A stretch of DNA of 64,000 nucleotides from Methylopila jiangsuensis (lineage in GTDB: Bacteria > Pseudomonadota > Alphaproteobacteria > Rhizobiales > Methylopilaceae), in assembly GCF_027922305.1 (NCBI RefSeq), contig NZ_BSFK01000007.1:1-64000 (forward strand), in the 5' to 3' direction. The notes under the pieces are model-generated. The model did no database searches. It had not been told where the DNA came from and was given only the letters and a program-made list of their open reading frames with translations. A program made the position numbers and the translations under genes. Positions 18,980-29,374 of the stretch are shown here, one piece after another. The stretch's first letter is position 1, and the number at the start of each line of letters is the position of its first letter.

Positions 18980-20815
18980 ATGAATCATCAAGCGCTGGCG
19001 TCGTTCATCTGGTCGGTCGCGGACCTTCTCCGCGGCGACTACAAGCAGTCTGAATACGGCCGAGTGATTCTGCCGTTCACGGTTCTGCGGCGCCTCGACT
19101 GCGTGCTCGAGCCCACCAAAGCCGCGGTGCTGGCCGAGCACAAGGCGAAGATCGCGCTCGGCGTCAACCCCGAGCCGTTCCTGCTGCGCGCCGCTAAGGC
19201 CGGCTTCTACAACGCCGATCCGCTCGACCTGCCCAAGCTGATGGGCGATCAGGACAACATCCGCGCCAATCTCAGCCGCTACGTCGAGGGCTTCTCGCCG
19301 GCGGTGCGCGACATCTTCGAGCAGTTCGACTTCCACACCCAGATCGACCGGCTCGCCAAAACCGGGCTGCTCTATCAGGTGACGGAGAAGTTCACGCGCG
19401 TCGACCTTCACCCCGACAAGGTCGACAACGCCGCGATGGGCGTCGCCTTCGAGGAACTGATCCGCAAGTTCGCGGAGGTCTCGAATGAAACGGCTGGCGA
19501 CCATTTCACGCCGCGCGAGGTGATCCGGCTCATGGTTAACCTGCTGTTCGTAGAGGACGACGAGGCGCTGACCAGGCCGGGCGTCGTGCGCACTATCTAC
19601 GACCCCACCGCTGGCACCGGCGGCATGCTGTCGATCGCGGGCGAGTATCTCGCCGAGCACAATCCGCAGGGCCATCTGACCATGTTCGGCCAGGAGCTGA
19701 ACCCGGAGTCCTATGCGATCTGCAAGGCGGACATGCTCATCAAGGGGCAGGACATCGCCAACATCGCGCCGGGCAACACCCTGTCGGAAGATGGCCACCA
19801 CGGGCGCCGGTTCGACTACATGCTCTCGAACCCGCCCTTCGGCGTCGAATGGAAGAAGGTCGAGAAGCAGGTCCGCGCCGAGCACGAGCAGCGCGGCTTC
19901 GAAGGGCGCTTCGGACCCGGCCTGCCGCGCGTGTCGGACGGCTCGCTGCTGTTCCTCATGCACCTCCTGTCGAAGATGCGCCTGCGCGAGGAAGGCGGCT
20001 GTCGCTTCGGCATCGTGCTCAACGGCTCACCGCTGTTCACGGGCGGCGCCGGCAGCGGCGAGAGCGAGATCCGTCGCTACGTGCTCGAGAACGATCTGGT
20101 CGAGGCGATCGTCGCTCTGCCGACCGACATGTTCTACAACACCGGCATCTCCACCTATGTCTGGATCCTCAGCAACAAGAAGCCTGAAGGACGCCGCGGC
20201 AAGGTCCAGCTGATCGACGCCAGCACCTTTTGGCGCAAAATGCGCAAGTCGCTCGGCTCGAAGCGCAAGGAGATGTCGGCCGAGCAGATTGACACCGTGA
20301 CGCGGCTGTTTGGCGGGTTCGTCGAGGCGCGGCTCGCGACGCTATTCGACGCCGAGGGCAAGGAGGTCGGCCGTGAGGTCTTGCTCGAGGGCGCGGCCGA
20401 ACCTGCGGCGCCCGATGGCGGCAAGGTCAAGCTTGCGCCTATCTCCCGCATCTTCCCGAACAGCGCCTTCGGCTATCGCACCATCACGGTCGAGCGGCCA
20501 CTGCTCGATGAGGCTGGCAAACCGGTGCTCGGCCAGCGCGGCAAGGCGAAGGGTAAGCCGCAGGCGGACTCGAGCCTGCGCGATACCGAGAACGTGCCGC
20601 TCGACGAGGACGTCGAAACCTACTTCGAGCGCGAGGTGCTGCCGCACGCGGGCGACGCCTGGATTGACCAAGAGAAGACGAGGACGGGCTACGAGATCCC
20701 CTTCACGCGGCACTTCTACGTGTTCGAGCCGCCGCGGCCGCTTGCCGAGATTGATGCCGATCTCGAGGCGGTGACGACGCGCATCAAGGCGATGCTCGAG
20801 GGGCTGGCGGCGTGA
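18980..20815 (+). CDS. hsdM: Type I restriction-modification methyltransferase subunit
   Basis: A 611-residue HsdM, the adenine-N6 methyltransferase subunit that acts with HsdS to modify the recognition site. The N-terminal HsdM domain begins [27 protein letters not shown] (about 174), the AdoMet motif DPTAGTGGM (about 207) and the catalytic NPPF (about 283) are all present. [16 protein letters not shown] is typical of the family. It is the first gene of a four-gene operon in which each junction overlaps by four bases. Confidence 0.96.
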   Translation: MNHQALASFIWSVADLLRGDYKQSEYGRVILPFTVLRRLDCVLEPTKAAVLAEHKAKIALGVNPEPFLLRAAKAGFYNADPLDLPKLMGDQDNIRANLSRYVEGFSPAVRDIFEQFDFHTQIDRLAKTGLLYQVTEKFTRVDLHPDKVDNAAMGVAFEELIRKFAEVSNETAGDHFTPREVIRLMVNLLFVEDDEALTRPGVVRTIYDPTAGTGGMLSIAGEYLAEHNPQGHLTMFGQELNPESYAICKADMLIKGQDIANIAPGNTLSEDGHHGRRFDYMLSNPPFGVEWKKVEKQVRAEHEQRGFEGRFGPGLPRVSDGSLLFLMHLLSKMRLREEGGCRFGIVLNGSPLFTGGAGSGESEIRRYVLENDLVEAIVALPTDMFYNTGISTYVWILSNKKPEGRRGKVQLIDASTFWRKMRKSLGSKRKEMSAEQIDTVTRLFGGFVEARLATLFDAEGKEVGREVLLEGAAEPAAPDGGKVKLAPISRIFPNSAFGYRTITVERPLLDEAGKPVLGQRGKAKGKPQADSSLRDTENVPLDEDVETYFEREVLPHAGDAWIDQEKTRTGYEIPFTRHFYVFEPPRPLAEIDADLEAVTTRIKAMLEGLAA

Positions 20816-22698
20816 GCTTCCCACCCTACTGCCACTACAAGCACAGCGGCATCGAATGGCTCGGAGAGCTACCAGTTTCTTGGCAGGCATATCCCGGACG
20901 TCGCATTTTCCGCCAAACGCGAATGCCTCGCGCAGACGAAGACGAGCAGCTGTCTGCGTCGCAGAAGTATGGCGTCTTGCCGCAAACTTTGTTGATGCGG
21001 TTAGACGACCAGAAAGTCGTCCTCGCCCTCGAGGGCATCGACAATTTTAAGCATGTCGATGAAGATGACTTTGTTATCAGTCTTCGGAGCTTTCAGGGAG
21101 GAATAGAAAGATCAAAATACAGTGGATGCGTTAGCCCGGCGTATACTGTTTTGAAATCTAGAATTCCGATACACTCGAGCTTCTTTGCGTATGCTCTCAA
21201 ATGCAAGCCTTATATCGGCGCCCTTCAGAGCGTTACCGACGGCATCCGCGACGGTAAAAATATTAGCTACGACCAGTTCGGAATAGTCGGACTGCCCTTG
21301 CCACCGCTCGAAGAGCAGGCGGTCATCGCCGCCTTCCTCGACCGCGAGACGGCCAAGATCGACGCGCTGGTGGAAGAGCAGCGGCGGCTGATTGCGCTGC
21401 TGAAGGAGAAGCGGCAGGCCGTCATCTCCGACGCCGTCACCAAGGGCTTGAACCCCAACGCCCCGATGAAGGACAGCGGCGTCGAGTGGCTCGGCGAGGT
21501 GCCGGCGCATTGGGAGGTCGGCCCACTAAAACGATACGTTAAAAACTTCGATGGCCGGCGCATTCCCCTTAGTTCTGAGGAGCGCGGTCATCGAACCGGG
21601 TCCGTTCCTTACTATGGAGCATCGGGAATTATCGATTACATCGATGAGCACATCTTTGATGAGGACCTTGTGCTCGTTTCAGAGGACGGCGCCAACCTTG
21701 TTACTAGGTCAACACCGATAGCGTTTGTTGCAACTGGACGTTATTGGGTCAACAATCACGCGCATATTCTGAAGCCTCAGGACGGGAGAAATTTATTTTG
21801 GGCGGAACGGATTGAGGCGATCAATTTGACGTCAGTAATCACCGGATCCGCCCAGCCGAAACTTACAGCGGACGCCTTGGCTAACCTTCGCGTTGCGGTT
21901 CCACCATCAGTGGACGAACGTGAGCAGATTGAAGCTGCAATTGATGGCTGCAGGAACGCTTCTGATCCGCTGTTGGCAGAAGCGCAGCGTGCGATCCTGC
22001 TGTTAACCGAGCGGAGATCGACGCTCATATCGCTTGCCGTGACCGGCAAGATCGACGTGCGCGGCACCGCCAACGTGCTGCCGCTCCCCGTCGATCGCGC
22101 TCGCGCCCGCGGGCTGATCGCCACCGAGATCATCGAGCGTTCGGCGCATCAGGCGACCTTCGGCCGCGTGAAGCTGCAGAAGATCGTCTACCTCGCGGAA
22201 GCCCATGCCGGAGTTTCCGAGGTCGAGGGCGCCTATCTTCGTGAAGCAGCAGGCCCTCTCGATCGCGAGATGATCCGCGACATGGAGCGAGAGGCAGGCG
22301 CGCTCGCTGGCGTTCGTGTTGAGCAGCCCGACGGCGTTGGCTCCGCCGTCACCTACCGACTCGGAGATCGACGCGGCACCCGCCGACAGGAACTCGCTGC
22401 GCTGCTCGGAGATCGCGCCGCCAAGTTCGACAAGCTGATCGAAGACATCGGCACGATCGGGACCAAGGGCGCTGAGGCGGTCGCGACGCTCTACGCCGTG
22501 TGGAACGATGCGCTGATCGACGGCGACACGCCTGCGGACATGGAGATCAAGCTCGCCGTCCTGTCCGAGTGGCACCCTGAGAAGGCCGAGAAGTTCACCA
22601 TCAACGACCTGCAGATCTGGCTCGACTGGATGCGCCGCCATGGCCTCGTGCCGACAGGCGCAGGTCCGAAGACCACCACCGGCAGGCTGTTCGCATGA
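20812..22698 (+). CDS. hsdS: Type I specificity subunit with extra C-terminal domain
   Basis: A 628-residue HsdS starting at a GTG that overlaps the hsdM stop. Two target recognition domains are visible, each opened by an [20 protein letters not shown] motif (about residues 11 and 221). Each closes with a coiled-coil spacer ([20 protein letters not shown] near 160; [15 protein letters not shown] near 361). The domains are lower in GC than the rest. After about residue 420 comes an extra domain of roughly 200 residues ([15 protein letters not shown], then [12 protein letters not shown], then EWHPEK and GLVPTG), absent from standard HsdS of 400-450 residues. It resembles the KLQKLLY core of Panacea/SocA-type domains. 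The fusion is clear; its role is unknown. Confidence 0.93.
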   Translation: MSFPPYCHYKHSGIEWLGELPVSWQAYPGRRIFRQTRMPRADEDEQLSASQKYGVLPQTLLMRLDDQKVVLALEGIDNFKHVDEDDFVISLRSFQGGIERSKYSGCVSPAYTVLKSRIPIHSSFFAYALKCKPYIGALQSVTDGIRDGKNISYDQFGIVGLPLPPLEEQAVIAAFLDRETAKIDALVEEQRRLIALLKEKRQAVISDAVTKGLNPNAPMKDSGVEWLGEVPAHWEVGPLKRYVKNFDGRRIPLSSEERGHRTGSVPYYGASGIIDYIDEHIFDEDLVLVSEDGANLVTRSTPIAFVATGRYWVNNHAHILKPQDGRNLFWAERIEAINLTSVITGSAQPKLTADALANLRVAVPPSVDEREQIEAAIDGCRNASDPLLAEAQRAILLLTERRSTLISLAVTGKIDVRGTANVLPLPVDRARARGLIATEIIERSAHQATFGRVKLQKIVYLAEAHAGVSEVEGAYLREAAGPLDREMIRDMEREAGALAGVRVEQPDGVGSAVTYRLGDRRGTRRQELAALLGDRAAKFDKLIEDIGTIGTKGAEAVATLYAVWNDALIDGDTPADMEIKLAVLSEWHPEKAEKFTINDLQIWLDWMRRHGLVPTGAGPKTTTGRLFA

Positions 22699-23609
22699 GC
22701 CAGACAGTCGGCCAGTCGCTGGAGCTCTACTACGTCGATGGTCGGCCGGACGGCATGGTCACGGCGGAGATGTTCAACTGGACGGGGCACGTGCTCACGG
22801 CGCCGCGCACCCAGATCCAGGCGGCGCTTGGGCGCACCGAGGCGGCATATACCGGCGTCTACCTGCTGCTTGGCGAGACGGAGGAAGGCCAGCCGCTCGC
22901 CTATGTGGGGGAAGGCGAGGACATCAGCAGCCGCATTCGGAGCCACGACGTCAAGCGCGACTGGTGGACGACGGCCGTTTTGGTCACGGCGACCGCGAAC
23001 CGTCTGAACAAGGCGCACGCGAAGTATCTCGAGTCGCGGCTGATAGAGGTGGCCCGCCGCATCGGCCGCACGCCGCTCGAGAACGGCCCGCAGCCTGCTC
23101 GGCCCAGTCTCTCGGAGGCCGATATCGCCAAGATGGAGGCGTTCCTTGAGAACCTCCTGATGGTCCTCCCTGCCGTTCGGGTCGACCTGTTCGTGCAGAG
23201 CGCCCGTCCTCCGGCTAAGCCGAGATCGGCGCCCGCGGCAGATCACAAGCCGGAAGCCGTGCGTTTCACCCTCGACCTTAAGAAGCACGGCATCACGGCG
23301 ACCGCCGTCTATCTCGACGGTGAGTTGGTCGTAGAAAGTGGATCACGGGCGCGCATACGCTGGACGGGGCAGCCCAACAGTTCCTACGAAAAGCTCCACA
23401 ACGAGCTTGTTCGCGCCGGCGTGCTGGTCCCTGAAGGAGAGCACTGCGTGTTCGCCCAGAACTACGCGTTCAAGAGCCCGAGCGCCGCGGCGGCGGTCAT
23501 CAAGGGCCGCAACTCCAACGGCCTGACCTCTTGGCGGTTGGAGGGCGCCGACCTGACCTACAAGGAGTGGGAAGCGCAGCAACTTGGCGAGGCGGACGCG
23601 CCCCGATGA
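22695..23609 (+). CDS. GIY-YIG nuclease family protein with DUF4357
   Basis: A 304-residue protein between hsdS and hsdR, overlapping both by four bases (ATGA). The N-terminal part has a GIY-YIG-like core: GVYLLLGE, then YVGEGEDISSRIRSH with the conserved arginine, and a downstream ESRLIE glutamate, so the nuclease fold may be active. The C-terminal part (FKSPSAAAAVIKGRNSNGLT, about residues 264-283) matches the DUF4357 pattern. Such genes recur in type I restriction operons, but their role in restriction is not established as far as I know. Translational coupling implies a stoichiometric or regulatory link to HsdS and HsdR. Confidence 0.85.
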   Translation: MSQTVGQSLELYYVDGRPDGMVTAEMFNWTGHVLTAPRTQIQAALGRTEAAYTGVYLLLGETEEGQPLAYVGEGEDISSRIRSHDVKRDWWTTAVLVTATANRLNKAHAKYLESRLIEVARRIGRTPLENGPQPARPSLSEADIAKMEAFLENLLMVLPAVRVDLFVQSARPPAKPRSAPAADHKPEAVRFTLDLKKHGITATAVYLDGELVVESGSRARIRWTGQPNSSYEKLHNELVRAGVLVPEGEHCVFAQNYAFKSPSAAAAVIKGRNSNGLTSWRLEGADLTYKEWEAQQLGEADAPR

Positions 23610-26600
23610 GCCTGCACAAGGAGATTAGCTTCGAGGAAGAGATCTGCACGCACCTCGCGGCGCATGGCTGGATCTACGAGCCGGGCGCCGCCGCGCATTA
23701 CGACCGCCAGCGGGCGCTGTTCCCGGCCGATCTCGTCGCATGGGTGCAGCAGACCCAGCCGAAGGCGTGGGAGGCTCTCGGCCGCAGCCACGGCGCTGGC
23801 GCCGCGGCGGCGCTGCTGGACCGCGTCCGCAAGCAGATCGAGGATCGCGGCGCTCTCGACGTCATCCGTCACGGCGTCGACATGGTGGGCGTGAAGGGTC
23901 GTATCGAGCTCGCGCAGTTCCGCCCCGCCTTCGGAACGAACCCCGACATCATCGCGGCCTATCACGCGAACCGTCTGCGCGTCGTCCGGCAGCTCCGCTA
24001 CTCCGCGGCGAACGAGAACTCGATCGACGTCGCGCTGTTCCTGAACGGCGTTCCGGTCGCGACCCTCGAGCTCAAGACCGACTTCACCCAGTCGATCTCC
24101 GACGCCATCGACCAGTATCGCTTCGACCGGCTGCCGCAGCCAAAGGGACAGGCGCGCGAGCCCCTACTGTCGTTCCCCGGCGGCGCGCTGGTGCACTTCG
24201 CGGTGAGCAACAGCGAAGTGCACATGACGACCAAGCTCGCCGGCCCGGCGACGCGGTTCCTGCCGTTCAACAAGGGCGACCATGGCGGCGCCGGCAATCC
24301 GACCAACCCGCACGGTCACCGGACCGCCTATCTTTGGGAGGAGGTGCTTGAGCGCGAGAGCTGGCTCGAGATCGTCGGCCGCTATCTCGTCGCCCAGCGG
24401 AACGCCAAGAACGCGATCACAGGTCTGATCTTTCCGCGCTATCACCAGCTCGACGCGACCCGCAAGCTTGCGGCGGCGGTGCGCGCAGAAGGACCGGGCG
24501 GCAAATACCTGATCCAACACTCGGCCGGCTCCGGCAAGACGAACTCGATCGCGTGGGCCGCGCACTTCCTCGCCGACCTGCACGACGAGGCAGACAGGAA
24601 GCTGTTCTCTACGGTGATCGTCGTCTCCGACCGCAACGTCATCGACTCCCAGCTGCAGGACGCGCTGTTCGGCTTCGAGCGCACCACCGGCGTCGTGGCG
24701 ACAATCCGCAGCGAGGGCGGCGCCAAAAGCGGCCAGCTCGCCGAGGCGCTGGCGCAGGGCAAGAAGATCATAGTCTGCACGATCCAGACCTTTCCTTTCG
24801 CGCTCGACGCCGTGCGGGAGCTCGCGGCCACGGAGGGCAAGCGGTTTGCCGTGATCGCCGACGAGGCGCACAGCTCCCAGACCGGCGAGGCCGCGAAGAA
24901 GCTCAAGCAGCTGCTGTCGCCGCAGGAGATCGCCGACCTGCAGGACGGCGGCGAAATGAGCGCCGAGGACATCCTCGCCGCCCAAATGGCCGCGCGAGCC
25001 GGCGAGACCGGCGTGACCTACGTCGCCTTCACCGCGACCCCCAAGGCCAAGACGCTCGAGCTGTTCGGGCGTCGGCCGAATCCAGACCAGCCGCCCGGAC
25101 CCGCGAACCTGCCGGCGGCGTTCCACGTCTACTCGATGCGCCAGGCCATCGAGGAGGGCTTCATCCTCGACGTGCTGAAGAACTACACGCCCTACAAGCT
25201 GGCCTTCCGGCTAGCGAACGACGGGCAGGACTGGGAGCAGCAGGAGGTCGAGCGCGGCGCTGCGCTAAAGGGCATCATGCGCTGGGTGCGGCTCCACCCC
25301 TACAACATCGCCAAGAAGGTCGAGATCGTCGTCGAGCACTACCGCGAGAACGTCCAGCCGCTGCTCGAGGGTAAGGCGAAGGCGATGGTCGTGCTCGGAA
25401 GCCGGGTCGAGGCAGTGCGGTGGAAGCTGGCGATCGACAGCTACATAAAATCGAATGGCTACGGGCTCGGCACTCTAGCGGCGTTCTCGGGCGAGGTGAA
25501 CGACCCGGAGTCGAGCGGAGAGCCGTTCACGGAGGCGAGCGCGACGCTGAACCCCGGCCTCAAGGGACGGGACATCCGCGAGGCCTTCGCCGGCGCCGAC
25601 TTCCACCTGTTGCTGGTCGCCAACAAGTTCCAGACCGGGTTCGATCAGCCCCTGCTCTGCGGGATGTATGTCGATCGGCGGCTTGCAGGGATACAGGCGG
25701 TCCAGACCCTCTCGCGCCTCAACCGCGCCCATCCCGGCAAGGACACCACCTACGTCCTCGACTTCGTGAACTCGTCCGAGGAGATCCTGAACGCCTTCCG
25801 CACCTACTACGACACGGCGGAACTCGAAGGCGTCACGGATCCGAACATCGTCCTCGACCTCAAGGCCAAGCTCGACGCCAGCGGTCACTATGACGAGTTC
25901 GAGGTGGACCGTGTCGCCGCCGTCGAGATGAACCCGAAGTCCAAGCAAGGCGACCTGATCGCAGCGATCGAGCCGGTGGCGGATCGCCTTCTCAAACGCT
26001 TCAAGGCCGCGCAAGAACGTCTGCTGCGCGCCACCGAGCAGGAGGACGTCGTCGGCGCCGGCGAGGCCAAGGACGAGCTCGACGCGCTCCTGCTGTTCAG
26101 AGCCGACATGGTCGCCTACCAGAGCGCCTACAGCTTCCTGTCCCAGATTTTCGATTACGCGAACACGGCCGTCGAGAAGCGCTTCCTGTTCTACAAGCGC
26201 CTCGTGCCGCTCCTCGAGTTCGGCCGCGAGCGTGAAGGCGTCGACCTCTCGAAGGTGACGCTGACCCACCACAACCTCAAGAACGAGGGCGAGCGCCGCC
26301 TAGACGTTTCAGGACGCGACGAGACCAAACTGACGCCCATGACGGGGATGGGGTCGGGCTCCGTGCAGGAAAAGGAGAAGGCGCTCCTCGCCGAGATCAT
26401 CGCGAAGGTGAACGACCTTTTCGGCGGCGACACCACCGACGGCGACCAACTGAGCTACGTGACGACGCTGCGGGAAAAGATGCTCGAGTCCGAGATCCTG
26501 GTGACGCAGGCGGCCAATAACACCAAGGCCCAGTTCGACAACTCGCCGACCCTGACGGCCGAGTTGATGAACGCCATCATCGACGCCTTCGAGGCGCACT

Positions 26601-26728
26601 CGTCGCTCAGCAAGCAGGCCCTCGACTCATCGAAGGTGCGCGAAGGGCTGAAGGACGTGCTGTTGGGACCGGCGCAGCTTTACGAGGCGTTGCGCGCTCG
26701 TGCTGACCAAATGACCGCGGGCGCATGA
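23606..26728 (+). CDS. hsdR: Type I restriction endonuclease/translocase subunit
   Basis: A 1040-residue HsdR, which adds ATP-driven translocation and cleavage to the HsdM-HsdS methyltransferase. The N-terminal nuclease core is seen as DVALFLNGVPVATLELK (about 140-157), with the PD-(D/E)xK-type ELK. The SF2 motor has Walker A SAGSGKT (about 306), DEAH (VIADEAHSSQ, about 418) and TGFDQPLLCGMYVDR (motif VI region). I chose the ATG at 23606, which overlaps the preceding stop; an upstream in-frame start would run inside that gene. Length and motifs are intact, so it should be functional. Confidence 0.95.
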   Translation: MSLHKEISFEEEICTHLAAHGWIYEPGAAAHYDRQRALFPADLVAWVQQTQPKAWEALGRSHGAGAAAALLDRVRKQIEDRGALDVIRHGVDMVGVKGRIELAQFRPAFGTNPDIIAAYHANRLRVVRQLRYSAANENSIDVALFLNGVPVATLELKTDFTQSISDAIDQYRFDRLPQPKGQAREPLLSFPGGALVHFAVSNSEVHMTTKLAGPATRFLPFNKGDHGGAGNPTNPHGHRTAYLWEEVLERESWLEIVGRYLVAQRNAKNAITGLIFPRYHQLDATRKLAAAVRAEGPGGKYLIQHSAGSGKTNSIAWAAHFLADLHDEADRKLFSTVIVVSDRNVIDSQLQDALFGFERTTGVVATIRSEGGAKSGQLAEALAQGKKIIVCTIQTFPFALDAVRELAATEGKRFAVIADEAHSSQTGEAAKKLKQLLSPQEIADLQDGGEMSAEDILAAQMAARAGETGVTYVAFTATPKAKTLELFGRRPNPDQPPGPANLPAAFHVYSMRQAIEEGFILDVLKNYTPYKLAFRLANDGQDWEQQEVERGAALKGIMRWVRLHPYNIAKKVEIVVEHYRENVQPLLEGKAKAMVVLGSRVEAVRWKLAIDSYIKSNGYGLGTLAAFSGEVNDPESSGEPFTEASATLNPGLKGRDIREAFAGADFHLLLVANKFQTGFDQPLLCGMYVDRRLAGIQAVQTLSRLNRAHPGKDTTYVLDFVNSSEEILNAFRTYYDTAELEGVTDPNIVLDLKAKLDASGHYDEFEVDRVAAVEMNPKSKQGDLIAAIEPVADRLLKRFKAAQERLLRATEQEDVVGAGEAKDELDALLLFRADMVAYQSAYSFLSQIFDYANTAVEKRFLFYKRLVPLLEFGREREGVDLSKVTLTHHNLKNEGERRLDVSGRDETKLTPMTGMGSGSVQEKEKALLAEIIAKVNDLFGGDTTDGDQLSYVTTLREKMLESEILVTQAANNTKAQFDNSPTLTAELMNAIIDAFEAHSSLSKQALDSSKVREGLKDVLLGPAQLYEALRARADQMTAGA

Positions 26729-26883
26729 TCGTCTGCTGCTCGGTGCTGCGACTCGCTCACAGACTCACCAGCAGCCGGCGCGACCGGGAGCTGTAGGGTG
26801 GGCCCTCGATGTCGAGATTGCGGCCAGCGGCGGCCTGAGCGCGCTGGCGCCTGCCTCGGTGCGTGCAGCTCACCGGCTGAGCG

Positions 26884-27651
26884 TCACCACATGCCCCAGT
26901 TCGGGTTTTTCAGGTTTTCTTCAAGCGTCAGCGCCACCTCCTGGCGCCGGCGGTCTTCCTCGCGCGCGGCTATGATCTCGTCCACCCGCGCCAGAGGCCG
27001 ACGCAAGGCCGCAGCTGTCCAGCTGTCACCGCGAGCCGGGCGATGCCCGCGCGCATTGAGGAAGTCCGCGATCTTCGAGACCGCGGTGATGTTCTGCGAC
27101 CGCGCCTCCTCGACCAGCGGCACCAATTCCTCGGCCCGGCCGTCGGCCTTGCGCGCAGTAGCCGCGGCGCCGATCTTCTGCGCCTCGGAGATCTTCGGAT
27201 TGCCCAGGACGACGCCCTCGGCCTTCTTGCGGGCGAGCGCCTCCTTGGTCAGCCGGCCGATCTCCTCGCCCTCGAACTGGGCCCTACGCGCCTGGGTCTG
27301 CACCACGACCGGGTCCGCATCCTCACCGAGCGAGACGTCGATGATGGGGCGGCCCGTGAAGCGGGCCAACTTGGCGATGGTCTCCGCGTGGCGCGAGGCC
27401 CGGTCGAGATTCGACACGAGCACCGGGTAGCCCTTCGTCTTCGAGAGCTCGATCGCCTTCCGGAACTCCGGCCGCTTCTGGTCGCTGTCCTCGCCCATGG
27501 CCGAGATCCCGGCGTCCTCGAACCGCTGGACGATCCTGTAGCCCGAAGCCTTAGCGAACGCGTCGATCGCCTCCTTCTGAGCCCGCAGTCCGAACCCGCT
27601 GTCGGCCTGTGCCTGTGTCGAAACCCTCGTGTAAGCGATCACCCGCTGCAT
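26884..27651 (-). CDS. Serine recombinase (resolvase/invertase family)
   Basis: A 255-residue serine recombinase. The catalytic serine lies in AYTRVST at the N-terminus, followed by the FEDAGISAM segment and NLDRASRH with conserved arginines. A C-terminal DNA-binding part contains KIADFLNARGHRPARGDSWT, a helix-turn-helix of the Recombinase type. It converges on hsdR from the opposite strand, 155 bp away. With the second recombinase at 29797 it brackets chrA, which suggests that this stretch entered the island as a unit; no inverted terminal repeats were identified. Confidence 0.9.
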   Translation of the reverse strand: MQRVIAYTRVSTQAQADSGFGLRAQKEAIDAFAKASGYRIVQRFEDAGISAMGEDSDQKRPEFRKAIELSKTKGYPVLVSNLDRASRHAETIAKLARFTGRPIIDVSLGEDADPVVVQTQARRAQFEGEEIGRLTKEALARKKAEGVVLGNPKISEAQKIGAAATARKADGRAEELVPLVEEARSQNITAVSKIADFLNARGHRPARGDSWTAAALRRPLARVDEIIAAREEDRRRQEVALTLEENLKNPNWGMW

Positions 27652-27730
27652 ATGTCTACCTGTTGCTCCTCTTAGGGTGTGATGTGATCAGTTCTAAATG
27701 ACCCCTGTTAGCTATGATAACATCGCCGAC

Positions 27731-27746
27731 GCATTGTGTGCAATGC
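27731..27746. repeat. Short inverted repeat upstream of the serine recombinase
   Basis: GCATTG, TGTG, CAATGC: perfect 6-bp arms 80 bp upstream of the recombinase start and inside a locally AT-rich gap. Its position suits an operator or a recombination half-site pair, but this is inference. Confidence 0.35.
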
Positions 27747-27826
27747 TAATTGGGGTTTAGTTGTGCGCATCTCGCCAACTGCTCGACATATGACCGCGTG
27801 CTCGCACTGACGCACGTTTTCGGCGG

Positions 27827-28066
27827 ATGCGGATGCTGACGATCCCCAACCAGTCCTCGGTCGCGAAGGTCCTTAGGGAGATCGACGATGGCGGCCAGAT
27901 GAAGCCGTCGCCCTACTATGAGCCCGTGGTCGACGGGATGGAGGAGCTGACGAAGTTCACGCCGCTCACGCGCGACGTCTCCTACTACCTGACCGACCGC
28001 TACAGCACGCGGAGGAAGAGCGTCGCGGCGCCGACCGAGCGCGTCGACCTCAAGCGCGCGGACTGA
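27827..28066 (+). CDS. Small hypothetical protein before chrA
   Basis: A 79-codon open frame (a second ATG two codons in is equally possible). The product is protein-like, with [20 protein letters not shown] in its middle and many charged residues, but the ribosome binding site is poor and I recognise no family. It precedes chrA by 84 bp on the same strand and may be a remnant. Confidence 0.35.
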   Translation: MRMLTIPNQSSVAKVLREIDDGGQMKPSPYYEPVVDGMEELTKFTPLTRDVSYYLTDRYSTRRKSVAAPTERVDLKRAD

Positions 28067-28150
28067 CGCGTGCTTGTATTGCGTGCAGCCTAGAAGCTGG
28101 CAGGAAGCGCTCGTTCGTCGCCATGATGGGGCAGGCGTCGGGGGGGCGGC

Positions 28151-29374
28151 ATGAGTCAGACGAGTGTTGTCGAGCGGACTGGTAGCCGAGGGTCGGTTTC
28201 CGAGGTCGCGTGCGTGTTCTTGAAGCTCGGCCTTACCTCGTTCGGTGGGCCGATCGCGCATTTGGGATACTTCCGCGACGAGCTGGTCGTCAGACGCCGC
28301 TGGATCGATGATGCCGGATATGCCGACATCGTCGCGCTCTGCCAGTTCCTACCGGGGCCCGCCTCGAGTCAGGTCGGCTTCGCGCTCGGCATGATGCGTG
28401 CCGGCGCCCTCGGGGCGTTCGCGGCATGGGCCGCCTTCACGCTGCCCTCCGCGGCCCTGATGGTCGCCATCGCATATGGAGCCGAGGCATTCTCCGGTCC
28501 GCTCGGATCGGCAGTCGCCCACGGCCTGAAGCTGGTTGCTGTCGCGATCGTCGCACAGGCAGTCCTCGGTATGGCGCGGTCGCTGCTTCCGGATCGGACG
28601 ACCGCGACCATCGCTGTGGTCGCCATCGCGGCGATCGTCTTCGGCGGGCCTTGGGGCCAGCTCGCCGCCATCGCCATCGGCGCAGTGGTGGGGCTGATGT
28701 TGCGGGACGAAGCCGCCGCGGCGCCCATAGGGTCTTCACCTTCGTTCGGTATAGGCCGCGGCCTCGGGATCGCGTGCGCGATCGCGTTCGTCGTGCTGAT
28801 GTTCGGTCTACCGCTTTTGCGCGCCTCGACGGACGCGCATTCGATGGCGCTCTTCGACTCCTTCTACCGATCCGGGGCGCTGGTCTTCGGCGGCGGTCAC
28901 GTCGTCCTTCCGCTCCTACAGGCCGAGACGGTTCCGCCGGGATGGATCGACGCCAGCACTTTCCTGACAGGCTATGGCGCCGCGCAGGCGATGCCCGGCC
29001 CGCTATTCACCTTCGCGGCCTTCCTCGGAGCTGCGATGGGCCCTGAGCCGAACGGCGTCGTCGGTGCGACGATCGCGCTCGTTGCAGTGTTCCTGCCTGG
29101 GCTCCTCGTGCTCGTCGCTGCGCTGCCTTTCTGGGGCGCCATCCGGGAGCGCCCGACCGCGCGGGCCGCGCTCAGAGGCGCAAACGCTGCGGTCGTGGGC
29201 GTTCTCGCTGCAGCGCTATACGACCCCGTCTGGATAAGCGCTGTGCTGTCGCCGAGGGACTTCCTGATCGCGGCGGCTGGCTTCGCAGCGCTCGTCGCTT
29301 GGCGGGCCGCGCCCTGGACGGTAGTCGTGGGGATCGTCGCAGCGACCGTCTCGCTGTCGTTGGCGCTAGGTTGA
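28151..29374 (+). CDS. chrA: Chromate transporter, long-chain ChrA
   Basis: A 407-residue CHR-family transporter with two homologous halves, the long-chain form that exports chromate across the inner membrane. The first half carries TSFGGPIAHLGYFRDELV (about residue 31) and QFLPGPASSQVG (about 75). The second half repeats them as LVFGGGHVVLPLLQAE (about 245) and AQAMPGPLFTFAAFLG (about 280). About ten hydrophobic segments are visible. No chrB regulator is adjacent. It is the main metal-resistance cargo of the island. Confidence 0.94.
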   Translation: MSQTSVVERTGSRGSVSEVACVFLKLGLTSFGGPIAHLGYFRDELVVRRRWIDDAGYADIVALCQFLPGPASSQVGFALGMMRAGALGAFAAWAAFTLPSAALMVAIAYGAEAFSGPLGSAVAHGLKLVAVAIVAQAVLGMARSLLPDRTTATIAVVAIAAIVFGGPWGQLAAIAIGAVVGLMLRDEAAAAPIGSSPSFGIGRGLGIACAIAFVVLMFGLPLLRASTDAHSMALFDSFYRSGALVFGGGHVVLPLLQAETVPPGWIDASTFLTGYGAAQAMPGPLFTFAAFLGAAMGPEPNGVVGATIALVAVFLPGLLVLVAALPFWGAIRERPTARAALRGANAAVVGVLAAALYDPVWISAVLSPRDFLIAAAGFAALVAWRAAPWTVVVGIVAATVSLSLALG

